Shown piece by piece: positions 7,345 through 15,932 of a stretch of 64,000 nt of DNA. The position numbers were made by a program, and so were the translations under genes. How positions within the stretch are numbered: the stretch's first letter is position 1; every line of letters starts with the position of its first letter. Source of the DNA: CAVQGZ01 sp963714455 (GTDB taxonomy: Bacteria > Actinomycetota > Actinomycetes > Jiangellales > Jiangellaceae); the NCBI GenBank assembly GCA_963714455.1, contig CAVQON010000018.1, positions 1-64,000 on the forward strand, read 5' to 3'. A model generated the notes under the pieces. That model was given only the letters and a program-made list of their open reading frames with translations, was not told the origin of the DNA and made no database searches.

Positions 7345-9705
7345 TCAGCCGCCCCCGACGGCGGCCACGGCGCTGATGCGGTGCACCGCGAAGGTGCGCA
7401 CCTGCTCGCTGCGGTGGTCGAACGCGCTGAGCCAGCCGGCATCCAGGCTGATCGGGTCGACGACCCGCTGCGTCGTGGTGCCGTGGTTGTCGACGTAGCC
7501 GATCCACACGCTTCCGCCCGCCTCGATGGCCAGGGCGAGCGAGTCGAGCACGTCGGTGGACGCCGTCGAGCGCAGGGCAGTGCTGGCGTCGGCCGGACGG
7601 TGCACGACGCCCCGGTCACCGGCCCGGATCGCACGCACCGACGCCTCCAGGGTCGCCTCGCTGGGTGCCGGCCGGTCTGACCGCAGGGGCCGTGGCTTGC
7701 CTCGCGCGGGCGCGCGGTGCCGGGCCCGGCCGCCCGATGCATCGATCGCGTCGGCAGAGGGATGCATACCGAGGGACTGCAGCAGCTCCAGCACCACCGA
7801 CGGGCTCGCAGCCACCGAGGCCACGGTCGGCGCGAGCCGTCGAGCAGACAACGCCATGACTCGCGGCTCCCCGACGATCTGGTCGAGCAGCGCCGGGTCT
7901 TCGCACGTGATCAGCGCCGGGGCGGCCCCGACCCGCACGAGGCCGTAGCGACGGGCGACGTCGTCCACCAGGTACGTCAGCGGCTGCGGGACGGGGGTGC
8001 GCGAGACCGAGGTGAGGAACGAGGTGATGTCGGCCGAGGTGCGTCCCGCCTCCAGGGCGCGGCGCACCGAGGCCTCGGTGAACCGGTACACGGTCGCGCC
8101 ACCGGTCGACTCGACCGTGGCGAGCAACGCCATCTCGCGGGCGAGGGGCGGTTCGAGCGGACCCGGGGCGATCGCGGTGAGGTCGGCCTGCAGCAGCACG
8201 TGGTCCAGGGGGAGGGGCAGCAGCGCGGCCATGGCTTCTTCGGCCCCGGCGAGGTCACCGGCGAACAGCAGCCGCGCGGCGCTGGTCACGGCTCCGCGGG
8301 CCAGCAACCCGTACGCGTGGGCCTCGTCGAGCGACCATCGCACGAGGGCGTCGCGGGCGGGTCCTGACCGGCGGGGTCGGTGCCAGGCCACGACCGACAG
8401 CACGTCGTCCACGTCCATGCTGCTGCCCGGAGGCAGCGACCCGAGCAGCCCCAAGGACAGTCCACGAAGCTCCGGGGCGCCGGGGCGGTCGAGCTCGTCG
8501 GACAGCGCAGCCGGCGGCTTCTCGCGGTCGTCGCGCGGCACCGCCAGCGTGGGCACGCGGCTGCCGCCCAGCCAGGCGCTGGCCAGCGCGACCCACCGGG
8601 CAGCCGGCTCGGAGCGCAGCCACGTGTCGAACGAAGTGGTGGGCAGCCAGTGCGACCCGGTGCTGTCAGCGGCCACGAGGCCGGCGACGAAGGCCACCTC
8701 GATAGCCCTGACCGTCGCGCCGACGTCACCATCGAGCAGCGCAGCCGTGCGTCGCAGCTCGCGGACGCCGAGCCCGCCGGCGCGCAGCACGCCCGGCGGG
8801 TCGTCGGCCCACGCCTCGGCGACCATCTCCACCGAGCGGACGAGCTCGGCGGCCGTCCCGGCACCGAGCCGGTCCACGAGCGTGACGTCGTGGGCAGCGA
8901 GCTCGGGATCGGGTCGGTCCAGCCCGCCGACGTGCAGCCGGCCGCCGCGCAGGTGCAGACCCACCTCCCGGGGCAGCACGACGGTGCCGGAGTCCGTCGG
9001 GATCACCAGTCCCCGGGTCAGCAGCCTGTCCACCGGCGTGCGGGACTTCGCCAGCGTCACCGGTCGCAACGCGTTCTCGACCCGTCCGGACGGCGGCCCG
9101 TGGGCGAGGCGCCGCACGAGCGACTCGGCCTCGGCGCCGACCGCCGCGAGCGCGCTGTCGAGGTAGGCGGGGTCGGTCAGCCGCTCGGCCACCCGAGCGG
9201 CCATGGCGGCGTGCTCACGGCTCGGCGGCATGCCGAGGTCGGCCGCCAGCGAGCCAAGTCGGTCACCGGGCAGCCCGGTGAGCAGCGCACGCACCGGCGG
9301 GCCCAGCCCGGCGACCTGCGGACCCACCACGTCGCGTACCACCCGCACCAGCCGCAGCTCGTCGTCGGTGCCCCACACGAGTGCCAGGGACCGCAGCCGG
9401 TTGACCAGTGACGCGGTGGTGTCCGGCTGGAACGGCATCAACGCCCCGACGGCCTTGACGGTGGTGGGCTCGTCCAGCAGCACCAGCGCCTCGACGACAC
9501 CGAGGGCCGCCCGGTCGAGGCGGTCCAGGGCACGCGCCACGGACGCCCGGGTGGTCGCCCGCACGGCCAGCTGGCCGACGTCGCTCGGTACCGGGGCCGT
9601 CAGGTCGGGTCGGGCCCGGAGCAGCATCACGAGATCGGCGTCGCTGCGGGCGCGCAGCTCGTCGGCGAGCGAACGCGGCAGCGGTGCCTCGGGCATCCGA
9701 GTCAC
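7345..9705 (-). CDS. Helicase-associated (XPB N-terminal/Helicase_C_3-like) protein with WYL-like C-terminus
   Basis: A 786-residue protein of the family represented by Rv0862c. It has no Walker motifs, so it is not itself a helicase. The N-terminal half has repeated winged-helix-like stretches (about residues 50-130, 200-330) and the middle corresponds to the Helicase_C_3/XPB-N-terminal region. The last ~70 residues (IEAGGSVWIGYVDNHG ... VDPISLDAGWLSAFDHRS) resemble a WYL ligand-sensing domain. In other actinobacteria the gene sits beside xpb, so a joint role in DNA repair is plausible but unproven. ATG near 9705; the alternative at 9696 (MPEAPLP) cannot be excluded. Confidence 0.75.
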   Translation of the reverse strand: MTRMPEAPLPRSLADELRARSDADLVMLLRARPDLTAPVPSDVGQLAVRATTRASVARALDRLDRAALGVVEALVLLDEPTTVKAVGALMPFQPDTTASLVNRLRSLALVWGTDDELRLVRVVRDVVGPQVAGLGPPVRALLTGLPGDRLGSLAADLGMPPSREHAAMAARVAERLTDPAYLDSALAAVGAEAESLVRRLAHGPPSGRVENALRPVTLAKSRTPVDRLLTRGLVIPTDSGTVVLPREVGLHLRGGRLHVGGLDRPDPELAAHDVTLVDRLGAGTAAELVRSVEMVAEAWADDPPGVLRAGGLGVRELRRTAALLDGDVGATVRAIEVAFVAGLVAADSTGSHWLPTTSFDTWLRSEPAARWVALASAWLGGSRVPTLAVPRDDREKPPAALSDELDRPGAPELRGLSLGLLGSLPPGSSMDVDDVLSVVAWHRPRRSGPARDALVRWSLDEAHAYGLLARGAVTSAARLLFAGDLAGAEEAMAALLPLPLDHVLLQADLTAIAPGPLEPPLAREMALLATVESTGGATVYRFTEASVRRALEAGRTSADITSFLTSVSRTPVPQPLTYLVDDVARRYGLVRVGAAPALITCEDPALLDQIVGEPRVMALSARRLAPTVASVAASPSVVLELLQSLGMHPSADAIDASGGRARHRAPARGKPRPLRSDRPAPSEATLEASVRAIRAGDRGVVHRPADASTALRSTASTDVLDSLALAIEAGGSVWIGYVDNHGTTTQRVVDPISLDAGWLSAFDHRSEQVRTFAVHRISAVAAVGGG

Positions 9706-9757
9706 GTTACGCGCGTGCCCCTCACCTGCGCATCAGGGCGGCGTCGGGGGAGCCGGG

Positions 9758-10087
9758 CTACGGCGCGGTGGTCGGCCCGGAATCCTCGGAGAGCGTCGCC
9801 CGACGGCGGCGCACCGCCACGACGACGAGGGCGATCAGGATCAGCCCGAACCCCAGCGGAGCGAGCATCGCGACCACGTACGCCCAGGTTCCCGGCAGCT
9901 CGGCCCCGACGAAGTACTCGACCAGCAGCACCACCATCGTGAGCAGCCCGACGAGCACGAGCACACCCCCGACCTTCAGGGCCACGTCGAGGCTGCGCTG
10001 CTCGCGGGCGGGCCGACCGGTGCCCGCGCCCGACGCCGTGTCGTCCGGCGTCGAGGCGCCCTCGTCCGGCACCGGTGCAGTCGTCAC
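9758..10087 (-). CDS. Small membrane protein of unknown function
   Basis: A 109-residue protein with a disordered Pro/Thr/Asp-rich N-terminus (about 30 residues), two membrane helices (about 36-58 and 68-90) and a short basic/acidic tail (RRRRATLSEDSG). GTG start at 10087. I do not recognise a family. It is divergent from the cold-shock gene, with 129 bases between their starts. Confidence 0.6.
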   Translation of the reverse strand: MTTAPVPDEGASTPDDTASGAGTGRPAREQRSLDVALKVGGVLVLVGLLTMVVLLVEYFVGAELPGTWAYVVAMLAPLGFGLILIALVVVAVRRRRATLSEDSGPTTAP

Positions 10088-10216
10088 GCCGACCAGAGTA
10101 CGAGCGCGCCGACAAGTGATTCGTCGTCAGGGGCACCCGGGCCGTACGCTGCTGCTTTGTTCACGATCAGGGGGCCGTCCCGTGTGCCTCCACGACACGT
10201 CTCGCGAGGTCTGCAC

Positions 10217-10600
10217 GTGCCTACCGGCAAGGTGAAGTGGTTCGACATCGAGAAGGGCTTCGGCTTTCTCGCCAGCGACGAGGGCGGTGACGTCTTCGTC
10301 CACGCGTCGGCGTTGCCTGCCGGCGTCAGCGAGCTCAAGAACGGTCAGCGCGTCGAGTTCGGCATCGTCGACGGACGCCGCGGCGAGCAGGCCCTGTCGG
10401 TGCGCATCCTCGACCCCGTCCCGTCGGTGGCAGCGTCGATGCGCAAGCCGCCGGAGGAGATGGCGGTGATCGTCGAAGACCTGATCAAGCTGCTGGACGG
10501 GCTGTCGAACTCCTACCGCCGAGGTCGCCACCCCGACAAGAAGTCCAGCGGCAAGGTCGCCACGCTGCTGCGCGTCGTCGCGGACGACATCGAGGGCTGA
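10217..10600 (+). CDS. Cold-shock-domain protein with C-terminal extension
   Basis: Residues 1-65 are a complete cold-shock domain with both RNA-binding motifs: GKVKWFDIEKGFGFL (RNP1 region) and DVFVHASAL (RNP2). It should bind single-stranded RNA or DNA as a chaperone or regulator. Unlike the ~67-residue classical Csp, it continues for another ~60 residues (helical, containing EEMAVIVEDLIKLLDGLSN and a basic RRGRHPDKKSSGK linker). This longer form is common in actinobacteria. GTG start at 10217, directly before PTGKVKWF. Its stop overlaps the ATG of the DUF3027 gene by one base (TGATG), so the two are translationally coupled. Confidence 0.9.
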   Translation: MPTGKVKWFDIEKGFGFLASDEGGDVFVHASALPAGVSELKNGQRVEFGIVDGRRGEQALSVRILDPVPSVAASMRKPPEEMAVIVEDLIKLLDGLSNSYRRGRHPDKKSSGKVATLLRVVADDIEG

Positions 10601-11364
10601 TGGCCACGCCGAAGCCGGATGCGATCTGCCTGGCCGCTGTCGACCTGGCGCGTGGCGCCGCCGTCGAGGTGGCGGGCAGCGCGGACTCCGTCGGCGACGC
10701 GATCGGTGCCCTCGCCGAGGGGGAGCGCCTGCTCACCCACCTGTTCGACTGCCGGCTGCCCGGCTACCGCGGCTGGCAGTGGGCGGTGACGCTCACCCGC
10801 GTCCCGCGCGGGCGGACGCCGACCATCAACGACGTCGTGCTCATCGCCGGGGACGATGCGCTGGTCTCCCCGGAGTGGGTGCCCTGGTCGCAGCGTGTCG
10901 AGCCGGGCGACCTCGCGCCGGGCGCGATCCTGCCGACCGCCGCCGACGACCCGCGGCTGCTCGCCGGCTTCGAGGACGTCGACGGCGCCGCGAGCCTGCT
11001 GGACGAGCCTGTCGAGGCGCTGGCCGACCTGGTCGTCGACCTCGGCCTCACCCGCTCCCGCGTCCTCTCGGTCGCGGGGCAGGACGAGGCAGCCCAGCGC
11101 TGGTACACCTCCGACGCCGGACCGGGCGCCGACATCGCCACCGCCGCACCGAAGCCGTGCCGCACGTGCGGGTTCTTGGTGCCGCTGAGCGGCCCACTTG
11201 CCGGCGTGTTCGGGGTCTGCGCCAACGCGATGGCTCCCGACGACGGCCAGGTGGTCGCGTTCGAGCACGGCTGCGGAGCCCACTCGCAGATCGCCGCCCC
11301 GGCGCAACGAGCCAACGAACGCCCGTTGCTGGTCTACGACACGGAGTCTGACCTGCTCTTCTAG
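10600..11364 (+). CDS. DUF3027 family protein
   Basis: A 254-residue soluble protein of the actinobacterial DUF3027 family. Characteristic blocks seen are CRLPGYRGWQWAVTLTRV, EWVPWSQRVEPGDL and a C-terminal Cys/His group (KPCRTCGF ... GVCANAMAPDDG ... EHGCGAHS) that could bind zinc. The function is unknown. It is coupled to the upstream cold-shock gene by a one-base overlap, suggesting a shared role in RNA metabolism or stress adaptation; this is context-based inference. Its stop overlaps that of the DUF2530 gene on the other strand (CTAG, 11361-11364). Confidence 0.85.
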   Translation: MATPKPDAICLAAVDLARGAAVEVAGSADSVGDAIGALAEGERLLTHLFDCRLPGYRGWQWAVTLTRVPRGRTPTINDVVLIAGDDALVSPEWVPWSQRVEPGDLAPGAILPTAADDPRLLAGFEDVDGAASLLDEPVEALADLVVDLGLTRSRVLSVAGQDEAAQRWYTSDAGPGADIATAAPKPCRTCGFLVPLSGPLAGVFGVCANAMAPDDGQVVAFEHGCGAHSQIAAPAQRANERPLLVYDTESDLLF

Positions 11365-11636
11365 GGCTGCGTGGCGTCGCCGGGATTCTCGTCCTGGTAC
11401 CGGCGCACCCGGGCGATCGCGTCGCGGCGGCGGCGCGCGTACTCGTAGCCGATCAGGCCGAGCCCGGCGCCGGCCAGGGCCGTCCAGAGCCACCACGAGC
11501 GGCCCGACTCGGCCAGCTCGTCCCGAAAGAACAGCAGCACGACGAAGGCGACGACCCACGCGATGGTGCCGACCAGCACCGACTGCACGCCGTCGACGTC
11601 GACCGGCTTGTTCGGGGGCACCTGCGGAGCGCTCAC
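11361..11636 (-). CDS. DUF2530 family membrane protein
   Basis: A 91-residue membrane protein: short polar N-terminus with the family's PPNKPVDVDGV sequence, two hydrophobic helices (about 21-40 and 48-65), then a basic tail (YEYARRRRDAIARVRRY). Matches actinobacterial DUF2530. GTG start at 11636. It is convergent with DUF3027, sharing four bases, and divergent from the RNA phosphodiesterase gene. The function is unknown. Confidence 0.8.
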   Translation of the reverse strand: MSAPQVPPNKPVDVDGVQSVLVGTIAWVVAFVVLLFFRDELAESGRSWWLWTALAGAGLGLIGYEYARRRRDAIARVRRYQDENPGDATQP

Positions 11637-11705
11637 CGTGCCGAGCGTAACGCCGCGACGACGCTTCGGGCCCCGAGCCGGGCGCCGTCGTCCACACTGC
11701 GGCGT

Positions 11706-12293
11706 GTGCGACTCTTCGCCGCCCTCGCCCTGCCGGCGCCGGTCATCGAGCGCCTGGCGCTCGCCGTGGCGCAGGCTCGCGCCGTCGACCCGACGCTGCG
11801 GTGGGTGTCGCCGGAGCAGTGGCACCTCACGCTCGCGTTCTTCGGCGAGGTGCCGGAGCCGCGCGTCGACGACCTCTGCGAACGCCTTCGCCGCGCCGGG
11901 GGACGGACGTCGCCGATCCAGCTACAGCTCGGCGCCCCCGCCACGTTCGGCTCGGTGCGCCGCGCACGGGTGCTCTACGCGGGGCTGGCCGAGGGCACCG
12001 AGGAGATCGCCCGTCTCGCCGCGTCGTGCCGCGCCGCTGGGCGACGCGTCGGGCTCGCCCGCGACGACCTGGCGCCGCAGGCGAGGTTTCGTCCGCACGT
12101 CACGCTCGCCCGGGCAGCGCCGCCCCGCGACGTCACCGACGTGCTGGCGGCCCTGACGCTGGACGACCCGCCGCGGTGGCGGTGCGACGAGGCGCTGCTT
12201 GTGCACAGCGAGCTGGGGGCCGGCGAAGGCGGACGTCCCCGCCACGGCGTGCTGGCCCGGATGGCCTTCAGGCAGCCGCCCGCTGGGCGCTGA
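11706..12293 (+). CDS. thpR: RNA 2',3'-cyclic phosphodiesterase (ThpR/LigT)
   Basis: 2H phosphoesterase of 195 residues. Both catalytic HxTx motifs are present: HLTLAFFG at about residue 39 and HVTLARA at about residue 133. The family opens RNA 2',3'-cyclic phosphates to 2'-phosphates and was first described as a 2'-5' RNA ligase. GTG start, giving MRLFAALALP, which is typical. Its 3' end overlaps the convergent MFS gene by 26 bases. Confidence 0.9.
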   Translation: MRLFAALALPAPVIERLALAVAQARAVDPTLRWVSPEQWHLTLAFFGEVPEPRVDDLCERLRRAGGRTSPIQLQLGAPATFGSVRRARVLYAGLAEGTEEIARLAASCRAAGRRVGLARDDLAPQARFRPHVTLARAAPPRDVTDVLAALTLDDPPRWRCDEALLVHSELGAGEGGRPRHGVLARMAFRQPPAGR

Positions 12294-13440
12294 GCCGTCC
12301 GCCCACCAGCAGCAACGCTGCTGCTCCCAGCAGCACCGGCACCACCAAGAAGGCCCAGACGACACCCACGGCGTCGGTGAGGGCCCCGAGCACGAACGGG
12401 GCCAGCCCGATCGCCAGCCCGGCCCCGATGGCGATGCGTCCGGACGCGACGTCGGTCTGCCCGGCGGCGGCCTCCAGCGACCGGGAGACGCCCAGGGGAA
12501 AGTGCAGGGCCATGCCGAACCCGCTGATGCCCAGCCCGACCACGGCGATCGCGACGGACGTCGACGTCCACAGCACGAGCCAGCCGGCCAACGTGACGAC
12601 CAGCGAGGCCATCAGCAGGGTCCCGGCCGGGAAGCGAAGCGCGAGGCGGGCTCCCAGGACGCGACCGGTGCCCAGGCACAGGATGAGCACCGTCAACGTG
12701 CCGGTCGCGGTGCCGACCGGTGCCCCGGTGCGTTCGGCCACGAGCGTGGTGGCCCACACCGAGTAGCTGAACTCCACCGCGATGAGCGCGACGAGCACGC
12801 CCCACGCCCACCAGTACTTGATGGGCAGCGCGGCGGCCCGCCCCCGGTTCGGGGTGCCGCCCGACGGCGGCGCGAGCACCGGCATGGCCACGACCACGCC
12901 GGCCAGCAGCACGACGACCACCAGCAGCGCCGGCTGCCACCCCGCCCCGGCGGCGATCAGCACGCCGAGGGTGAACGGGGCGATGGCGCCGACGAGCGCG
13001 CCCAGGCCGTTGGCCTCGGTGATCGCAGCGCTGGCCGCCCGGCCGTGCCGCTCGCTGAGGGCGGCGTTGGCGACGTTGATGAGCAAGGTGCCGCCGCACC
13101 CGGCCAGCGTCGCTCCGCTGAGCGTGCCCCACAGCGCCCCGCTCGCGGTGATCAGCGCCACCCCGAGGACGACGACGCCGACACCGAGGTAGACCGTCCC
13201 GCGACGACCCCAGCGACGCACCGCTGCCGGGTTCCCCAGTCCGGCGATGACGGTGCCGACCGCGAGCGCCGTGCCGTGCAGGCCGGCGACAGCGCTGGAC
13301 ACGCCCAGGTCGTCGCCGATCAGTGGCACCGACGGGTTGAAGGCGTACAGGAACCACCCCCAGACGGCGAAGATGCCGTACAGCGACAGCGTGGTGCGGT
13401 CGCGAACCAGCCGTGGCTGGGAGTCCGGAGCGTTCGTCAG
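12268..13440 (-). CDS. MFS transporter
   Basis: Major facilitator of about 390 residues with roughly 12 hydrophobic helices in two halves. The loop between helices 2 and 3 (AAVRRWGRRGTVYLG) fits the MFS A-motif region. Probably an exporter; the substrate is unknown. The start is unusual: no ATG or GTG exists before the first helix, and the best candidate is a CTG at 13440 that overlaps the serC stop (CTGA). Translation may therefore depend on coupling to serC, or the start may lie further upstream inside serC. The 3' end overlaps thpR by 26 bases. Confidence 0.75.
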   Translation of the reverse strand: MTNAPDSQPRLVRDRTTLSLYGIFAVWGWFLYAFNPSVPLIGDDLGVSSAVAGLHGTALAVGTVIAGLGNPAAVRRWGRRGTVYLGVGVVVLGVALITASGALWGTLSGATLAGCGGTLLINVANAALSERHGRAASAAITEANGLGALVGAIAPFTLGVLIAAGAGWQPALLVVVVLLAGVVVAMPVLAPPSGGTPNRGRAAALPIKYWWAWGVLVALIAVEFSYSVWATTLVAERTGAPVGTATGTLTVLILCLGTGRVLGARLALRFPAGTLLMASLVVTLAGWLVLWTSTSVAIAVVGLGISGFGMALHFPLGVSRSLEAAAGQTDVASGRIAIGAGLAIGLAPFVLGALTDAVGVVWAFLVVPVLLGAAALLLVGGRLSAQRAAA

Positions 13441-14576
13441 CGCAGCTGTCCGACCACGTAGTCGATGCAGCCGGTGAGCGCCTCGATGTCGTCGGGGTCG
13501 ATGGCCGGGAACATCGCCACCCGCAGCTGGTTGCGGCCCAGCTTGCGGTAGGGCTCGGTGTCGACGACGCCGTTGGCGCGCAGGGTCGCCGCCACTGCCG
13601 AGGCGTCGACGGAGTCGGCGAAGTCGATCGTCGCGACCACCTGGGAGCGTGCAGCGGGGTCGGCGACGAACGGCGTCGTGTAGTCGGTCGCCTCGGCCCA
13701 TCCGTACAGCCGCGTCGCGGAGTCGGCGCTGCGGGCGGTGGCGAACTCCAGCCCGCCGTTGCCGTTCATCCAGTCCAGCTGCTCGGCGAACAAGAACAGC
13801 GTGGCGATCGCGGGGGTGTTGTAGGTCTGGTTCTTGCGCGAGTTGTCGATCGCGGTGGGCAGGGAGAAGAAGTCGGGCACCCACCGGCCGGAGGCGCTGA
13901 TCTGCTCGACCCGGGCCAGCGCAGCCGGCGACATCAGCGCGACCCAGAGCCCGCCGTCGGAGGCGAAGCTCTTCTGCGGCGCGAAGTAGTAGGCGTCGGC
14001 CTGGCTGACGTCGACCGGCAACCCGCCGGCGCCGCTGGTGGCGTCGACCAGCACGAGGGCGTCGTCGTCCGCGCCCTGCACCCGACGCACCGGAGCCATG
14101 ACGCCCGTGGATGTCTCGTTGTGCGCCCACGCGTAGACGTCGACGCCCGCCTCGGCGACCGGTGTCGGCAGCGTGCCGGGGTCGCCCTTGACGACGGTCG
14201 GGTCGCCCAAGAAGGGCGCGGCCGCGGTGACCTTCGCGAACTTGGACGAGAACTCGCCGAACGCAAGGTGCTGGGCGCGCTCACGCACCAGGCCGAAGGC
14301 GGCGATGTCCCAGAAGGCGGTCGCCCCGCCGTTGCCGAGCACCACCTCGTAGCCCTCGGGCAGGTCGAACAGGGCGGCCAAGCCTTCCTGGACTCGGCGG
14401 ACCAGCGACTTGACCGGCGCCTGGCGGTGGCTCGTGCCCATCACGTGCGACCCGGACGTCGCCAGGGCGCCCAGGGCCTCGCTGCGCACCTTGGAGGGGC
14501 CGCAGCCGAACCGCCCGTCGGCGGGCTTGAGGTCGGCGGGGATGACGATGCTGGCCGCAGTGGCGGCGTCGGGCAT
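13437..14576 (-). CDS. serC: Phosphoserine aminotransferase
   Basis: PLP-dependent class V aminotransferase (379 aa) that makes 3-phosphoserine from 3-phosphohydroxypyruvate and glutamate; also used in pyridoxal phosphate synthesis. The start LKPADGRFGCGPSKVR and the GTSHRQAPVK segment are typical of the actinobacterial form. The PLP lysine is in YYFAPQKSFASDGGLW. I placed the start at the ATG at 14576, which has AGGAG seven bases upstream, rather than at the longer in-frame option at 14612. The MFS gene follows with an overlapping CTGA. The citrate synthase gene lies upstream on the same strand. Confidence 0.95.
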   Translation of the reverse strand: MPDAATAASIVIPADLKPADGRFGCGPSKVRSEALGALATSGSHVMGTSHRQAPVKSLVRRVQEGLAALFDLPEGYEVVLGNGGATAFWDIAAFGLVRERAQHLAFGEFSSKFAKVTAAAPFLGDPTVVKGDPGTLPTPVAEAGVDVYAWAHNETSTGVMAPVRRVQGADDDALVLVDATSGAGGLPVDVSQADAYYFAPQKSFASDGGLWVALMSPAALARVEQISASGRWVPDFFSLPTAIDNSRKNQTYNTPAIATLFLFAEQLDWMNGNGGLEFATARSADSATRLYGWAEATDYTTPFVADPAARSQVVATIDFADSVDASAVAATLRANGVVDTEPYRKLGRNQLRVAMFPAIDPDDIEALTGCIDYVVGQLR

Positions 14577-14689
14577 GAGGACTCCTGGGGTCGTGCGTCG
14601 AGACGGCAGCACGAGCCCCGTCGGGTCACTCCGACGCGTCGTGCACGTCGATTGTGCCAGCCGCGGGTGCCGCCCCTCCCCGGGCAGGG

Positions 14690-15820
14690 TCAGTACAGCG
14701 ACTTCGCCCAGACGGGGTTCCAGCCCTCGACCTCGTCCGGCTGCCGCGGCGGGGGCCCCACGTAGCGCGCGGAGGGCCGGATGAGCTTGCCCATGCGCTT
14801 CTGCTCCATGATGTGCGCGCTCCAGCCCGCCGTGCGCGCACAGGTGAACATCGCGGTGAACATGTGCGCCGGGACCTCGGCGAAGTCGAGCACGATGGCG
14901 GCCCAGAACTCCACGTTCGTCGCCAGCACCCGGTCGGGGTAGCGCTCGGCCAGTGCCGCCAGGGCCGACTTCTCGAAGGCCTCGGCCACGGCGTAGCGCG
15001 GCGCGTCCAGCTCGCGGGCCACCCGGCGCAGGGTGCGGGCGCGCGGGTCTTCGGCGCGGTAGACGCGGTGGCCGAAGCCCATGAGGCGCTCGTGGTTGTC
15101 GAGCACGCGGGTCACGTACCCGTCGGGGTCGCCGGTGCGCTCGATCTCTTCGATGATCGCGAGCACGCGCGAGGGCGCGCCACCGTGCAACGGCCCGCTC
15201 ATCGCGCCGACGGCACCCGACAGCGCGGCGGCGACGTCGGCGCCCGTGGAGGCAATGACCCGGGCGGTGAACGTCGAGGCGTTCATGCCGTGCTCGGCCG
15301 CCGAGGCGAAGTAGGCGTCGATCGCCCGCGTGTGGCGCGGGTCGGGGTCGCCGCGCCAGCGGATCATGAACCGTTCGACGATGCTGTGGGCCTTGTCGAT
15401 CTCGCGCTGCGGCACCATCGGCAGGCCGATGCCGCGGGCGGACTGCGCGACGAACGACAGCGCCATGACGGCGGCGCGGGAGAGGTCGTCGCGGGCCGCC
15501 TCGTCGGAGATGTCGAGCAGGGGCTGGAAGCCCCAGGCCGGGGCCAGCATGGTCAGCGCGCTCTGCACGTCCACGCGCACGTCACCGGAGTGCACGGGGA
15601 TCGGGAACGGCTCGGCCGGCGGCAGGCCGGGGTCGTAGGCGCCGTCGACGAGAAGCCCCCAGACGTTCTCGAAGGGGATGTGCCCGACGATCGTCTCGAT
15701 GTCGACGCCGCGGTAGCGCAGCGCGCTGCCCTCTTTGTCGGGCTCGGCGATCTCGGTGTCGAAGGCGACGACGCCCTCAAGGCCTGGCTTCACCTCGGTC
15801 ACGGTGACTCCGTCCTGCAT
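14690..15820 (-). CDS. Citrate synthase 2
   Basis: Type II-like citrate synthase (376 aa) condensing oxaloacetate and acetyl-CoA. Catalytic-site signatures are visible: GPLHGGAPSRVL, LMGFGHRVYRAEDPRA (catalytic His in GHRVY) and FWAAIVLDFAEVP (catalytic Asp region). The C-terminus RTAGWSAHIMEQK supplies the active-site Arg. It matches the shorter actinobacterial CitA/citrate synthase 2 paralogue. ATG at 15820. It is divergent from pdxH with 112 bases between the starts. Confidence 0.95.
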   Translation of the reverse strand: MQDGVTVTEVKPGLEGVVAFDTEIAEPDKEGSALRYRGVDIETIVGHIPFENVWGLLVDGAYDPGLPPAEPFPIPVHSGDVRVDVQSALTMLAPAWGFQPLLDISDEAARDDLSRAAVMALSFVAQSARGIGLPMVPQREIDKAHSIVERFMIRWRGDPDPRHTRAIDAYFASAAEHGMNASTFTARVIASTGADVAAALSGAVGAMSGPLHGGAPSRVLAIIEEIERTGDPDGYVTRVLDNHERLMGFGHRVYRAEDPRARTLRRVARELDAPRYAVAEAFEKSALAALAERYPDRVLATNVEFWAAIVLDFAEVPAHMFTAMFTCARTAGWSAHIMEQKRMGKLIRPSARYVGPPPRQPDEVEGWNPVWAKSLY

Positions 15821-15932
15821 GTGAGTGAGCAGCAGGCCGACAGCGTCGCCGACCTCGTTGGGCCGGTATCTTGCCCCAGCCCGTGCCCGGGGTCACCTCC
15901 ACCCGCCGCGGCCCTGCTGCCAGGCTTGCCCC

